Below are positions 35,194 to 42,923 of a stretch of DNA of 64,000 nucleotides, piece after piece (position 1 is the stretch's first letter; the number at the start of each line of letters is the position of its first letter). A model generated the notes under the pieces. The model had not been told where the DNA came from. It did not search any database and saw only the letters and a list, made by a program, of their open reading frames with translations. The stretch spans positions 1 to 64,000 of the forward strand of contig JBGUWU010000015.1 of the NCBI GenBank assembly GCA_045221575.1, read 5' to 3'. The DNA comes from Scybalousia_A sp045221575. GTDB lineage: Bacteria > Bacteroidota > Bacteroidia > Bacteroidales > P3. The translations under genes and the position numbers were made by a program.

Positions 35194-36356
35194 TTTAGAA
35201 AATAAATAAGTTCAATCAAAAATGTAATACTATATGATATGCAAGCAGTAATGGCTGCTCCATGTATTCCATATTCTGGTATTAAACAAAAAGAAAGTAT
35301 TAAGGTGATAGCAAATCCAACAACAGAAGCAGAGGCTGAGATAATAAAATTGCCTTTTGACGCAAAATATTGAGTAAAATTGCTTGAACAAGAAAGAAGC
35401 ATAATACCAACAGCAAGTAATCGTAACATTGTCCCTACATCTTCAAAGCCATCACCAAAGGCAAATACCCAAAATTTTGCAGGTAGAAGACAAAGAACCA
35501 ACAAAGCAAGGAAAGTAAAGGTGGCATTGGCACGAGTAAGTTTAAGAGTAAGATTCATTCCTACGTCTTGTTGTTTAGTATTGCTAAGTGTGGAATATTG
35601 AACCAAAGCCAAAGAAGTTCCAAACAACATAACAGCTTCACCAATAGAGCAAGCGTTGGAATAGATGCCTACTATACTTTTTGAACAGTAGATTGCTAAA
35701 AAATAAAACGAAATTCTATAGGAAAATGTCTGTGCTATACTACCTATTTGTTTGATAAATCCAAGAGAAAATAAAAGTTTAAAATTCTCCAAAAGTTGTT
35801 TCCATTTTAAAAAACGAAGGTTACAGTATTCTTTTCTTAGGATTATCAAACCATAAACAAAACCAAAAAAATGAGCAATCAGCATTGAATATACATAATA
35901 TATAACATCGTTAAAGATATTCAATAAAGACAGTAAGCTTATGATGATAATATTGCTTGAACAGATGATTAACTTTACCCAATTAGCCAAAATTATCTTC
36001 TCTTTTCCCATAAGAATATAATAATTTATCTCACTTAGAGCACCAAAGAAAGCAATAAGAACTATAAGCTGAGGTTCCCAGCCCACAAATAAAGCTATGC
36101 AAATACTACAAACAATTATCCAAATAAGAGATGGGAAAAATAGGGAAGAAAAATCTTTTCTTGGGGCAAGATAAATAAGAGTGGAGTTGCCAATAAGAGT
36201 TAAAATGAGCATAGAAATATATATATTGAAAGAAATTATTGCTTGCTCACCTTTGCCTTCTGTGCCTAACATGTGAGAAACAATAATAAGGATAAGAAAA
36301 TTTATCCCCGAGAAAAAGAATTTTGTGAATAGTGTGTTAAATATGTTTTTCAGCAT
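35172..36356 (-). CDS. Polysaccharide flippase (Wzx/MOP superfamily)
   Basis: 394 residues with about 12 membrane helices and no large soluble domain. The start FTKFFFSGINFLILIIVSHMLGTEGKGEQAI and FSLGFIKQIGSIAQTFSYRISFYFLAIYCSKSIVGIYSNA are typical of oligosaccharide flippases that move lipid-linked sugars across the inner membrane. Slightly short compared with ~420-480 residues usual. No glycosyltransferases are adjacent, so the glycan is unknown. It overlaps the downstream barrel gene by 22 bp. Confidence 0.8.
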   Translation of the reverse strand: MLKNIFNTLFTKFFFSGINFLILIIVSHMLGTEGKGEQAIISFNIYISMLILTLIGNSTLIYLAPRKDFSSLFFPSLIWIIVCSICIALFVGWEPQLIVLIAFFGALSEINYYILMGKEKIILANWVKLIICSSNIIIISLLSLLNIFNDVIYYVYSMLIAHFFGFVYGLIILRKEYCNLRFLKWKQLLENFKLLFSLGFIKQIGSIAQTFSYRISFYFLAIYCSKSIVGIYSNACSIGEAVMLFGTSLALVQYSTLSNTKQQDVGMNLTLKLTRANATFTFLALLVLCLLPAKFWVFAFGDGFEDVGTMLRLLAVGIMLLSCSSNFTQYFASKGNFIISASASVVGFAITLILSFCLIPEYGIHGAAITACISYSITFLIELIYFLKWKKERR

Positions 36357-36379
36357 TCAAATTTGATTTATATATTTTG

Positions 36380-36387
36380 CAAAAGTA
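36380..36387 (-). promoter_or_regulatory. -7 element (TACTTTTG) for the flippase gene
   Basis: TACTTTTG on the minus strand, 23 nt before the ATG at 36356. Confidence 0.55.
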
Positions 36388-36462
36388 GTAAAATAACCTC
36401 AATTTCTTGCAAAGAAAGATAAAAAAATGTCGTTTAAATATTTCTCTATTGGATAATAATTG

Positions 36463-36470
36463 TATTTTTG
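36463..36470 (+). promoter_or_regulatory. -7 element (TATTTTTG) for the S66 peptidase gene
   Basis: TATTTTTG, 24 nt before the ATG at 36495. A TTG start at 36468 would lie inside this element, which supports the downstream start. Confidence 0.65.
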
Positions 36471-36494
36471 CAAAACCTAAAAATTAATATACTT

Positions 36495-37397
36495 ATGATA
36501 CAATCACCACAACAATTAAACGATAACTGTAAAGTAGGAATACTATCTACAGCACGAAAAATCACTCTGCCTGAAATTCTTTCTGCTATTCAATTGTACT
36601 CTTCTTGGGGTTTGAATGTTGTTGTTGGTAAGACGATAAGCCAAAGTTGTAATCAGTTCGCAGGTACAGATGAACAAAGAGCAAAAGACTTGCAAGAAAT
36701 GATAGATAATAAGGAAATAAAATCTATATTTTGTGCAAGAGGAGGTTATGGCAGTGCAAGAATACTTGATAAAGTGGATTTCTCTACGATGAAAACCAAT
36801 TCAAAATGGTTGGTTGGTTATTCAGATGTTACGGCTTTGCTTATGCATCTTTACTATAGGTATAATGTAATGTCAATTCACGGCACAATGCCCATAAATA
36901 TTGATGATAGAAAGCCTTGTGTAGCATACGAAAGTTTGAGACGTGTGTTGTTTGAAGGAAAAAATGAAATAAAAGTTCCTTACAATAATATGAATATATG
37001 CGGAAGTGCAGAAGGAGATTTGATAGGCGGTAATCTTTCTGTGCTTTACTCTTTGTTAGGTTCAGAAAGTTTTGGCGAAACAAAAGATAAGATTCTTGTT
37101 ATTGAGGATTTAGACGAATATCTTTATCATATTGATAGAATGCTTTTGGCTTTGAAACGAGCCAATAAACTTAAAGTGAAAGCATTGTTGGTTGGTAGTT
37201 TTACGGATATGCATGATAATGACATACCTTTTGGAATGGATTACAAAGAGATTGTTCTTAATGTGATGAAAGACTATAATATTCCTGTTGCCTTTGATAT
37301 TCCTATTGGACATATAGGAAAAGAAAATCATGCTTTTATTCATGGAAAGAAAACAAAAGTAGAAATATCCACAGAAGGTACAAATATTACACAATAA
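36495..37397 (+). CDS. LD-carboxypeptidase (peptidase family S66)
   Basis: 300 residues. The S66 catalytic triad is visible: Ser in WLVGYSDVTALL, Glu in VIEDLDEYLYHIDRML and His in DIPIGHIGKENHAF. The N-terminus CKVGILSTARKI and FCARGGYGSARILDKVDF are also typical. It cleaves the L,D-bond of murein tetrapeptides in cytoplasmic peptidoglycan recycling; no signal peptide is present. It is followed after 27 nt by an Ig-like lipoprotein gene. Confidence 0.92.
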   Translation: MIQSPQQLNDNCKVGILSTARKITLPEILSAIQLYSSWGLNVVVGKTISQSCNQFAGTDEQRAKDLQEMIDNKEIKSIFCARGGYGSARILDKVDFSTMKTNSKWLVGYSDVTALLMHLYYRYNVMSIHGTMPINIDDRKPCVAYESLRRVLFEGKNEIKVPYNNMNICGSAEGDLIGGNLSVLYSLLGSESFGETKDKILVIEDLDEYLYHIDRMLLALKRANKLKVKALLVGSFTDMHDNDIPFGMDYKEIVLNVMKDYNIPVAFDIPIGHIGKENHAFIHGKKTKVEISTEGTNITQ

Positions 37398-37424
37398 ATT
37401 ATATTAGGGGGTAAAGTAATTTAG

Positions 37425-39059
37425 ATGATGAAAAAAATAATAGGTTTAATTATATGTGTTGTTGTTTTTAGTTCCTGTGCAAGAATAGTAACTCCAACAG
37501 GAGGAGAAAAAGACTATACACCTCCCAAAGTTAAAAGAAGTTTTCCTAAAAATAATTCAACAAATTTTAATGGTAAAGAAATTAGAATTGATTTTGATGA
37601 ATATATAACTTTGGAAAATGTTTCACAAAAGTTGATTGTTTCTCCGCCGCTGAAAAATAAACCGACAATAACTTCAAAACTTAAATCACTTTACATAAAA
37701 GATTTGGATTCGTTACAAGAAAATACAACGTATATCTTTGATTTTGGAGATGCTGTTAGAGATTTTAATGAAGGTAATCCTATTGCTCATTTTGTTTTTG
37801 CTTTTTCTACAGGAACAGATATTGACACTATGACCTATTATGGGCGATTGTTAAACTCATATACTTTGAAAGCAGAGAAAGTAAAGTATGTTGCTTTGTA
37901 CTCTTCTTCTGATAAAGAAATTCAAACTACAACTCTTCCTACTTATATAACAAGATGTGATAGTGTGGGAAGATTCCGTTTTTATAATATAAAGCAAGGT
38001 GAATACTCTGTACTTGCTTATGATGATAATAATAACAGTCTTACCTATGATTTAGCAACAGAAGGTGTGGGCTTTTCTCAAAGTAGCATCATAGCAAAAA
38101 AAGAAAATGACACGATATTTAAAGGAGATACATTATATTTTAGTGAAGCGAAAGATACAGTATTAAAACTTAACGAAGCAAAGTTCGTTGCTGATAGAGA
38201 AGTAAGTATTGACTTGTCTATGCCTGTTACAGATAGTTTTCAAATAGAATTTATCAATCCTATTTTGCAAGAAGATGAGTATATAATTAATAAAATACAA
38301 ACAGATACTTCTGCAACCATTAATATTTACTTATTAACGAAACAAAATGTTGATACTTTAGAATTTTATGTTAAAGAAATAAATAATTTTAAAGAAAAAC
38401 AGAAGATAGTATTCCAAAGAAAGAAAAGTAAAAAAGAAACAAAGAAAAAGTTTTCCTTCGTTTTGGAAGGAACAAAGTTGCCTTATTACGATACACTCTC
38501 TTTAAATGTTCCTTTTCCTTTGAAAAAAGATTTTGTTTTGCAAGCGACTATTGTTAAAGATAGTGATAGCGTAGCAATAAACTTTGTGCAAGATGCAAAA
38601 AATGCAAAACGTATGGTCTGTGATTTTGTTTTGCAAGAGAATACTAAATATTTACTTAAAATAGATTCTTCTCTTGTTGTTAATAATAAAGGAGAAACAA
38701 ATGACAGTCTTTCAGTTGTTTTCTCTACTGATCAAAAAGATGATTATTCTGTCTTTATAATTGCTTTAGTTGATACACTTAATAGCAAAAAACAGGTGAT
38801 TCTTAATCTTTTTGATGATAAAAATAATAAGGTTGGTAAAGATATTATTTGTAAAGCCAATGAGAACAAAATTGTTTTTGAACATTTGAAGGAAGGTAAC
38901 TACAAATTGAGAGCAATAACCGACGAAAACAACAATAATAAGTGGGATAACAACGATTTTGTTCTTCATAAACAAGCAGAGAAAGTACAATACTTTCCTC
39001 AAACAATTAATATCCGTAAAGGTTGGGAAAGAGAAGAAGAATGGCAAATTTCTTTGTAA
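37425..39059 (+). CDS. Ig-like domain lipoprotein (Bacteroidetes-specific)
   Basis: 544 residues. Lipobox VVFSSCARI (Cys near residue 19), then TPTGGEKDYTPPKVKRSFPKNNSTNF, the start of an SbsA-type Ig-like domain (Big_5) running to about residue 130 with YIFDFGDAVRDFNEGN. The remainder has beta-rich segments including GRFRFYNIKQGEYSVLAYDDNNNSLTYD and a similar segment near the end (KEGNYKLRAITDENNNNKWD), resembling carboxypeptidase-regulatory-like folds. Outer-membrane surface or periplasmic. This family is widespread next to housekeeping genes in Bacteroidales, but its role is unknown. Two adjacent ATGs (37425, 37428) are both possible starts. Confidence 0.8.
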   Translation: MMKKIIGLIICVVVFSSCARIVTPTGGEKDYTPPKVKRSFPKNNSTNFNGKEIRIDFDEYITLENVSQKLIVSPPLKNKPTITSKLKSLYIKDLDSLQENTTYIFDFGDAVRDFNEGNPIAHFVFAFSTGTDIDTMTYYGRLLNSYTLKAEKVKYVALYSSSDKEIQTTTLPTYITRCDSVGRFRFYNIKQGEYSVLAYDDNNNSLTYDLATEGVGFSQSSIIAKKENDTIFKGDTLYFSEAKDTVLKLNEAKFVADREVSIDLSMPVTDSFQIEFINPILQEDEYIINKIQTDTSATINIYLLTKQNVDTLEFYVKEINNFKEKQKIVFQRKKSKKETKKKFSFVLEGTKLPYYDTLSLNVPFPLKKDFVLQATIVKDSDSVAINFVQDAKNAKRMVCDFVLQENTKYLLKIDSSLVVNNKGETNDSLSVVFSTDQKDDYSVFIIALVDTLNSKKQVILNLFDDKNNKVGKDIICKANENKIVFEHLKEGNYKLRAITDENNNNKWDNNDFVLHKQAEKVQYFPQTINIRKGWEREEEWQISL

Positions 39060-39086
39060 TTATTTTGTTGAATAAAAATAAAGTAG

Positions 39087-39094
39087 TAATTTTG
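39087..39094 (+). promoter_or_regulatory. -7 element (TAATTTTG) for rpsP
   Basis: TAATTTTG, 42 nt before the rpsP ATG, within the gap after the lipoprotein stop. Confidence 0.6.
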
Positions 39095-39136
39095 CAAACT
39101 CAAATTAATAAACAAATTTTTAAATAAAAACACAAA

Positions 39137-39679
39137 ATGGCAGTAAAGATTAGATTACAAAGACATGGTAAAAAAGGACAACCTTTTTATCATATAGTAA
39201 TTGCGGATGCTCGTGCAGCACGTGACGGAAAGTTTATTGAAAAATTAGGAACTTACAATCCTTTAACTCAACCAGCAACTATTGTTGTTGATGCGGATAG
39301 AGTTTGTAAATGGTTGAAAGATGGTGCTCAACCAACAGATACAGTTCGTTCTTTGCTTAGATACAAAGGCGTTTTGTATAAATATCACCTACAAAGAGGT
39401 GTTGAAAAAGGTGCTTTCACTCAAGAAGTAGCAGATAAACGTTATACTGACTTTATCGAACAAAAAGAAAAGCAAATAGCAGAAGCTATCGTTAAGATAA
39501 AGAACGATAAAAACGCAAAGAAAAAAGAAGCTTTGAAGCATGAAGAAGAAGTAAATGCAAAGAAAGCTCAAGAACTTGCTGAAAAGAGAGCTGCTGCAGT
39601 TGCAAAAGAAGCTGAACAAGCACAACAACCAGAAGAAAATACAGAAGCTGCTCCAGAGGAAACTCCTCAAGCAGAATAA
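39137..39679 (+). CDS. rpsP: 30S ribosomal protein S16 with C-terminal extension
   Basis: 180 residues, about twice the common length of S16. The first ~80 residues are canonical (MAVKIRLQRHGKKGQPFYHIVIADARAARDGKFIEKLGTYNP). The rest is a Lys/Glu/Ala-rich coiled extension ending in an acidic tail rich in Glu, Gln and Pro; such extensions are usual in Bacteroidetes. Alternative frames over this low-complexity tail are open but are shadows. A terminator follows, then rimM. Confidence 0.96.
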   Translation: MAVKIRLQRHGKKGQPFYHIVIADARAARDGKFIEKLGTYNPLTQPATIVVDADRVCKWLKDGAQPTDTVRSLLRYKGVLYKYHLQRGVEKGAFTQEVADKRYTDFIEQKEKQIAEAIVKIKNDKNAKKKEALKHEEEVNAKKAQELAEKRAAAVAKEAEQAQQPEENTEAAPEETPQAE

Positions 39680-39698
39680 TAAACAACGATTACTTTGT

Positions 39699-39736
39699 GG
39701 GGCTGTTGTTATTTTTAGTAATAACAGCCCTTTTTA
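39699..39736 (+). terminator. Rho-independent terminator after rpsP
   Basis: Arms GGGCTGTT (39700-39707) and AACAGCCC (39723-39730), then TTTTTAT. It lies between rpsP and rimM, so rimM expression may depend on read-through or a weak promoter. Confidence 0.85.
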
Positions 39737-39751
39737 TATAAAACAAACATT

Positions 39752-40273
39752 ATGACAAAACAAGATTGTTTTTATTTAGGTAGAATAGCTAAGCCTTTCT
39801 CTTATAAAGGTGAGTTGATATTATTCTTTGATGTAGATGAGCCTTCTGATTATTTGGATTTGGATTTTGTCTATATAGAAATCAACAAACGTTTAGTAAA
39901 ATATGAAATAGAATCGCTTAGACCTCACGCAAACAAAGTAGTTGCTCGCTTTAAGGATGTAACAGTAGAGGAAAGTAATGTTTTAATTGGTAAAGATTTA
40001 TATCTTCCTTTGGATAGATTGCCAAAATTAGAGGGTAATAAATTTTACTTTCATGAGGTTATAGGCTTTAATGTTATAGATGAAGAAAAAGGAAACATTG
40101 GCACAATCCGAGAAATTTATGATAATATGACACAACCTATAATGGCAATAGACTTTGGTGAGAAAGAAATACTAATTCCTTTAATTGATGAGGTGATAAA
40201 ACAAGTTGATAGATCAAATAAAGCAATACATATTAAAGCACCTCAAGGTTTGATAGATATTTATTTGGATTAG
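39752..40273 (+). CDS. rimM: Ribosome maturation factor RimM
   Basis: 173 residues. The N-terminal RimM domain begins CFYLGRIAKPFSYKGELILFFD and includes DLYLPLDRLPKLEGNKFYFHEVIGFNV; the C-terminal PRC-barrel has GTIREIYDNMTQPIMAIDFGEKEILIPLIDEVI. It assists assembly of the 30S head with S19. It ends in TAG and overlaps the convergent ComF stop codon by 4 bp. Confidence 0.95.
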   Translation: MTKQDCFYLGRIAKPFSYKGELILFFDVDEPSDYLDLDFVYIEINKRLVKYEIESLRPHANKVVARFKDVTVEESNVLIGKDLYLPLDRLPKLEGNKFYFHEVIGFNVIDEEKGNIGTIREIYDNMTQPIMAIDFGEKEILIPLIDEVIKQVDRSNKAIHIKAPQGLIDIYLD

Positions 40274-40962
40274 AACTTTACTCTTGTACTTGATAAAGCG
40301 GAGATATAAATTATTGTATCTTCGTTTTCTTTTAATGCCTTGCAACATGCTTTTAGAGTAGAACAAGTTGTTATAACATCATCTATTAAAAGTATAGTCT
40401 TGCCTTTAAACTGTGAGGCTTGTTTTAAAGCAAAGTTGTTGCTAACATTATCATATCTTTTTTCTCTTGCAAGATTATGCTGTGGCTTATTATATTTTAT
40501 TCTATAAAGATTTCCACTTTCCATAGGAATATCTAATTCTTTGCTTAATACACTCGCTACTATTTCACATTGATTAAATTCTCTTTTTCGTAAAGCTTTT
40601 TTGTGAAGAGGAACAGGAACAATGTAATCTAATTCTTTTACCCACTCTTTTTGTTTTATTTCTTGAGCAAGTAGTTTAGCCAACTTTTTACCAATAGGAA
40701 TTTGTCTGTTAAACTTAAATGCTTTGATTGCATTTGCACAATATCTGTAACGGAATAAAACAACAATGTCTTTTGCAAACAATATCAAAGGTGCGAAGTA
40801 ATCATCTTTTATCGTATTTTTAATAAGGTAGTTGTCTTTACAAGAAGAACAAATATATTTCTCTTCTTCCTTTAAAATATTATCACAAATCAAGCACTTC
40901 TCAGGAAAAAGTACTGAAAGAATAGTAAGTAAAAAGGTTTTTAGATATTTTATTAACAACAT
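40270..40962 (-). CDS. ComF family phosphoribosyltransferase-like protein
   Basis: 230 residues. An N-terminal zinc-ribbon-like CLICDNILKEEEKYICSSC is followed by a phosphoribosyltransferase domain with YIVPVPLHKKALRKREFNQCEIVA and the PRPP-type loop ILLIDDVITTCSTLKACCKAL. ComF proteins take part in DNA uptake in transformable bacteria, but most homologs in Bacteroidetes are uncharacterised. It overlaps rimM by 4 bp tail to tail. Confidence 0.9.
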   Translation of the reverse strand: MLLIKYLKTFLLTILSVLFPEKCLICDNILKEEEKYICSSCKDNYLIKNTIKDDYFAPLILFAKDIVVLFRYRYCANAIKAFKFNRQIPIGKKLAKLLAQEIKQKEWVKELDYIVPVPLHKKALRKREFNQCEIVASVLSKELDIPMESGNLYRIKYNKPQHNLAREKRYDNVSNNFALKQASQFKGKTILLIDDVITTCSTLKACCKALKENEDTIIYISALSSTRVKF

Positions 40963-40980
40963 TTGGAGTATTTATTTTTG

Positions 40981-40988
40981 CAAAATTA
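40981..40988 (-). promoter_or_regulatory. -7 element (TAATTTTG) for comF, overlapping an opposite-strand element
   Basis: TAATTTTG on the minus strand, 18 nt before the comF ATG. It is back to back with TATTTTTG on the plus strand at 40973-40980, sharing the TTTTGCAAAA palindrome. Confidence 0.55.
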
Positions 40989-41021
40989 CATTATTTTCGT
41001 TGTTTTAATCCAAAAAAAATG

Positions 41022-41029
41022 TAATTTTG
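41022..41029 (+). promoter_or_regulatory. -7 element (TAATTTTG) for the Cys-rich repeat gene
   Basis: TAATTTTG, 41 nt before the ATG at 41071. Confidence 0.6.
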
Positions 41030-41070
41030 CAACTCAAATTAATTCATATAAACAAAAAGAAATTAAAATC

Positions 41071-41892
41071 ATGAAAAAACTTGCGTTATTAGTAGTATTT
41101 ACTGCTCTTATGGGCTTAGTAGCCTTCTCTCAACAAGATATTTCAAAATGTCCTTTCGGTGGAAGAGAAAATTGTAAAGGACAATGTGGTCGTTTTACAG
41201 ATGAAAACAAAGATTCATATTGTGATTATGCAAAATTAAATGATAAAAATCATTGTGATAAACACGATAAAGATGTTTGCAAGAAAGATAAAGACTGTTG
41301 CAAAGACGGAAAATGTTGTTGCAAAGATATGAAAGACTGTTGCAAAGACGGAAAATATTGTTGCAAAGATATGAAAGACTGTTGCAAAGACGGAAAATGT
41401 TGTTGCAAAGATAAGAAAGACTGTTGCAAAGATGGAAAATGTTGCTGCAAAGATAAGAAAGACTGTTGCAAAGACGGAAAATGTTGTTGCAAAGATATGA
41501 AAGACTGTTGCAAAGATGGAAAATGTTGCTGCAAAGATATGAAAGACTGTTGCAAAGACGGAAAATGTTGTTGCAAAGATATGAAAGACTGTTGCAAAGA
41601 TGGAAAATGTTGCTGTAAAGATAAGAAAGACTGTTGCAAAGACGGAAAATGTTGTTGCAAAGATATGAAAGACTGTTGCAAAGACGGAAAATGTTGCTGT
41701 AAAGATAAAAAACATTGTGACAAAGAAATGAAATCTTATGACAAGGATAAAAAACACTGTGACAAAGAGATGAAATCTTGTGATAAGGATAAAAAACACT
41801 GTGATAAAGAAAAGAAGGAACATTCTTGTGATAAGGATAAGAAGTGTGAGGGAGAGAAAAAGCACGATTGCAAACATAAAAACGAAAAATAA
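41071..41892 (+). CDS. Exported Cys/Lys/Asp-rich tandem-repeat protein, metallothionein-like
   Basis: 273 residues. Signal peptide 1-20 (MKKLALLVVFTALMGLVAFS|QQ). Residues 26-54 form a module CPFGGRENC-x3-CG-x-FTDENKDSYCDY with four Cys and an Asp/Asn-rich loop like a calcium-binding loop. Residues 75-214 are ten uninterrupted 14-residue repeats, DCCKDGKCCCKDMK with M/K variation and one Cys-to-Tyr (second unit). Residues 215-273 are a degenerate HCDKEMKSCDKDKK repeat and Lys-rich tail. I count about 62 Cys. I infer metal binding or redox buffering outside the cytoplasm; no named family is known to me. The next gene, 3 nt on, shares the N-terminal module. Confidence 0.85.
   Translation: MKKLALLVVFTALMGLVAFSQQDISKCPFGGRENCKGQCGRFTDENKDSYCDYAKLNDKNHCDKHDKDVCKKDKDCCKDGKCCCKDMKDCCKDGKYCCKDMKDCCKDGKCCCKDKKDCCKDGKCCCKDKKDCCKDGKCCCKDMKDCCKDGKCCCKDMKDCCKDGKCCCKDMKDCCKDGKCCCKDKKDCCKDGKCCCKDMKDCCKDGKCCCKDKKHCDKEMKSYDKDKKHCDKEMKSCDKDKKHCDKEKKEHSCDKDKKCEGEKKHDCKHKNEK
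41293..41712 (+). repeat. Ten tandem 42-bp coding repeats
   Basis: Each 42-bp copy encodes one 14-residue unit of the Cys-rich protein. Copies differ mainly at synonymous positions (GAC/GAT, TGT/TGC) and at the Met/Lys codon. Because the unit length is a multiple of three and holds no stop in several frames, long antisense frames appear here; they are artefacts of the repeat. Confidence 0.97.
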
Positions 41893-41894
41893 TA

Positions 41895-42614
41895 ATGAAG
41901 AAAACATTCTTTATAGCCATCTTTATGGTGGCTTTTTCTTTTATATCTTCTGCTCAACAGAACACTGAACAATGTCCTTTTGGTGGAAGAGAGAACTGCA
42001 CTGGTTATTGTGGGCTTTTTACAGATGGTAATAAAGACGGGTACTGTGATTATGCTCTTTTAAATTTAAAAACAGACAAAAACAAACAAACAAACAAAGA
42101 AAACGACACAAAACAAAGCACAGAAAAACCTCCTATTCCAGAACCCACAGCAGTAAAAGTGGATAGCTCTCAAAATAACGTTGCACCTACATCAAATAGA
42201 GAGTATGGTAATCCTACTTTTGATAGTCTTCAAAGCCTTTCTCCTACTGTTGAAGAAGCAAACTTAGATTCTGATGTTGAAAAATCAAAATCCAACACAC
42301 CATATCATTTTTGGATACTACTATTACTTACTCTTGGGCTATATGCTTGTACTTTCTTTTTAGTGGAAGCAAAAAAGATGAAAAAAATATCTCATCGCAA
42401 GATATGGAATTGTGTTTTACTTATAACATGTTTAGTCTCTTGTCTTTTGGGTCTTTATATTGTTTTAGCAAAAATGTATGACTGGTCAATGAATTATATG
42501 ACAGTTCTAAAACTTCATGTTGATTTTGGTATAGTAATGACCATTATTGCAATCATACACATCGTTTGGCATTGGAGATACTTTAAGAATATGCTTAAAC
42601 ACAGAGATAACTAA
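41895..42614 (+). CDS. Membrane protein with N-terminal Cys module and cytochrome-like helices
   Basis: 239 residues. Signal peptide 1-20; residues 27-53 repeat the module of the preceding gene (CPFGGRENC-x3-CG-x-FTDGNKDGYCDY); residues 55-135 are a polar Asn/Ser/Thr/Pro linker; three membrane helices follow at about 138-157, 172-193 and 208-226. The last helix carries H208, H222 and H226 (KLHVDFG, IIHIVWHW), a pattern like DUF4405-type membrane cytochromes that hold haem between helices. It starts 3 nt after the Cys-rich gene and is surely co-transcribed. A joint role in metal or electron transfer across the inner membrane is my inference. Confidence 0.72.
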   Translation: MKKTFFIAIFMVAFSFISSAQQNTEQCPFGGRENCTGYCGLFTDGNKDGYCDYALLNLKTDKNKQTNKENDTKQSTEKPPIPEPTAVKVDSSQNNVAPTSNREYGNPTFDSLQSLSPTVEEANLDSDVEKSKSNTPYHFWILLLLTLGLYACTFFLVEAKKMKKISHRKIWNCVLLITCLVSCLLGLYIVLAKMYDWSMNYMTVLKLHVDFGIVMTIIAIIHIVWHWRYFKNMLKHRDN

Positions 42615-42703
42615 AACAAATACCAACTCTTTATAAGTACGTAGAAGGATATTAAAATCTTTGTATTTTTTGTAAAATAAAAAGATTTTTTAATACAGGA
42701 AAA

Positions 42704-42740
42704 GCATCAAGACTTTTTATAAGAAGTCTTGATGTTTTTT
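42704..42740 (+). terminator. Rho-independent terminator after the Cys-module operon
   Basis: A perfect 11-bp stem (CATCAAGACTT/AAGTCTTGATG) with an 8-nt loop, followed by six T. Confidence 0.9.
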
Positions 42741-42910
42741 CTTCAACAATAAAAACTATTAATACTTGACTTATCATTGCTAACAAGAACTAAGTCTTTT
42801 TAATTCTCTGATAAAGTTTTATTAATTAAACAAGAAATTTATTTTTATGCATGAATGTACTAAAATTTTGAATTTGTGATTGTCTTTCATAGTATTTGAG
42901 AAAAAAATTG

Positions 42911-42918
42911 TAATTTTG
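42911..42918 (+). promoter_or_regulatory. -7 element (TAATTTTG) directly before rbfA
   Basis: TAATTTTG ends 5 nt before the first rbfA ATG (42924) and 20 nt before the second (42939), so either the message is leaderless or the second ATG is used. Confidence 0.55.
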
Positions 42919-42923
42919 CACCT

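Larger units (their letters stand above)
42615..42923. other. Intergenic region with terminator and rbfA promoter
   Basis: 309 nt. Besides the terminator at 42704-42740 and the -7 element at 42911-42918 there is an AT-rich imperfect hairpin around 42655-42690 (AAATCTTT/AAAGATTT). No open frame worth calling. Confidence 0.5.

Noticed and set aside
35380..35601. 73-codon plus-strand frame inside the flippase gene
   Set aside because: Antisense to a well-supported membrane protein; no start signal or family.
39389..39755. Alternative frames over the rpsP 3' end
   Set aside because: Shadows of the Lys/Glu-rich S16 extension; the S16 frame continues unbroken to its stop.
41195..41972. Long minus-strand frames (up to 241 codons) opposite the Cys-rich gene
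   Set aside because: They arise because the 42-bp repeat is a multiple of three and lacks stops in several frames; the products are low-complexity and the plus frame has the signal peptide and promoter.
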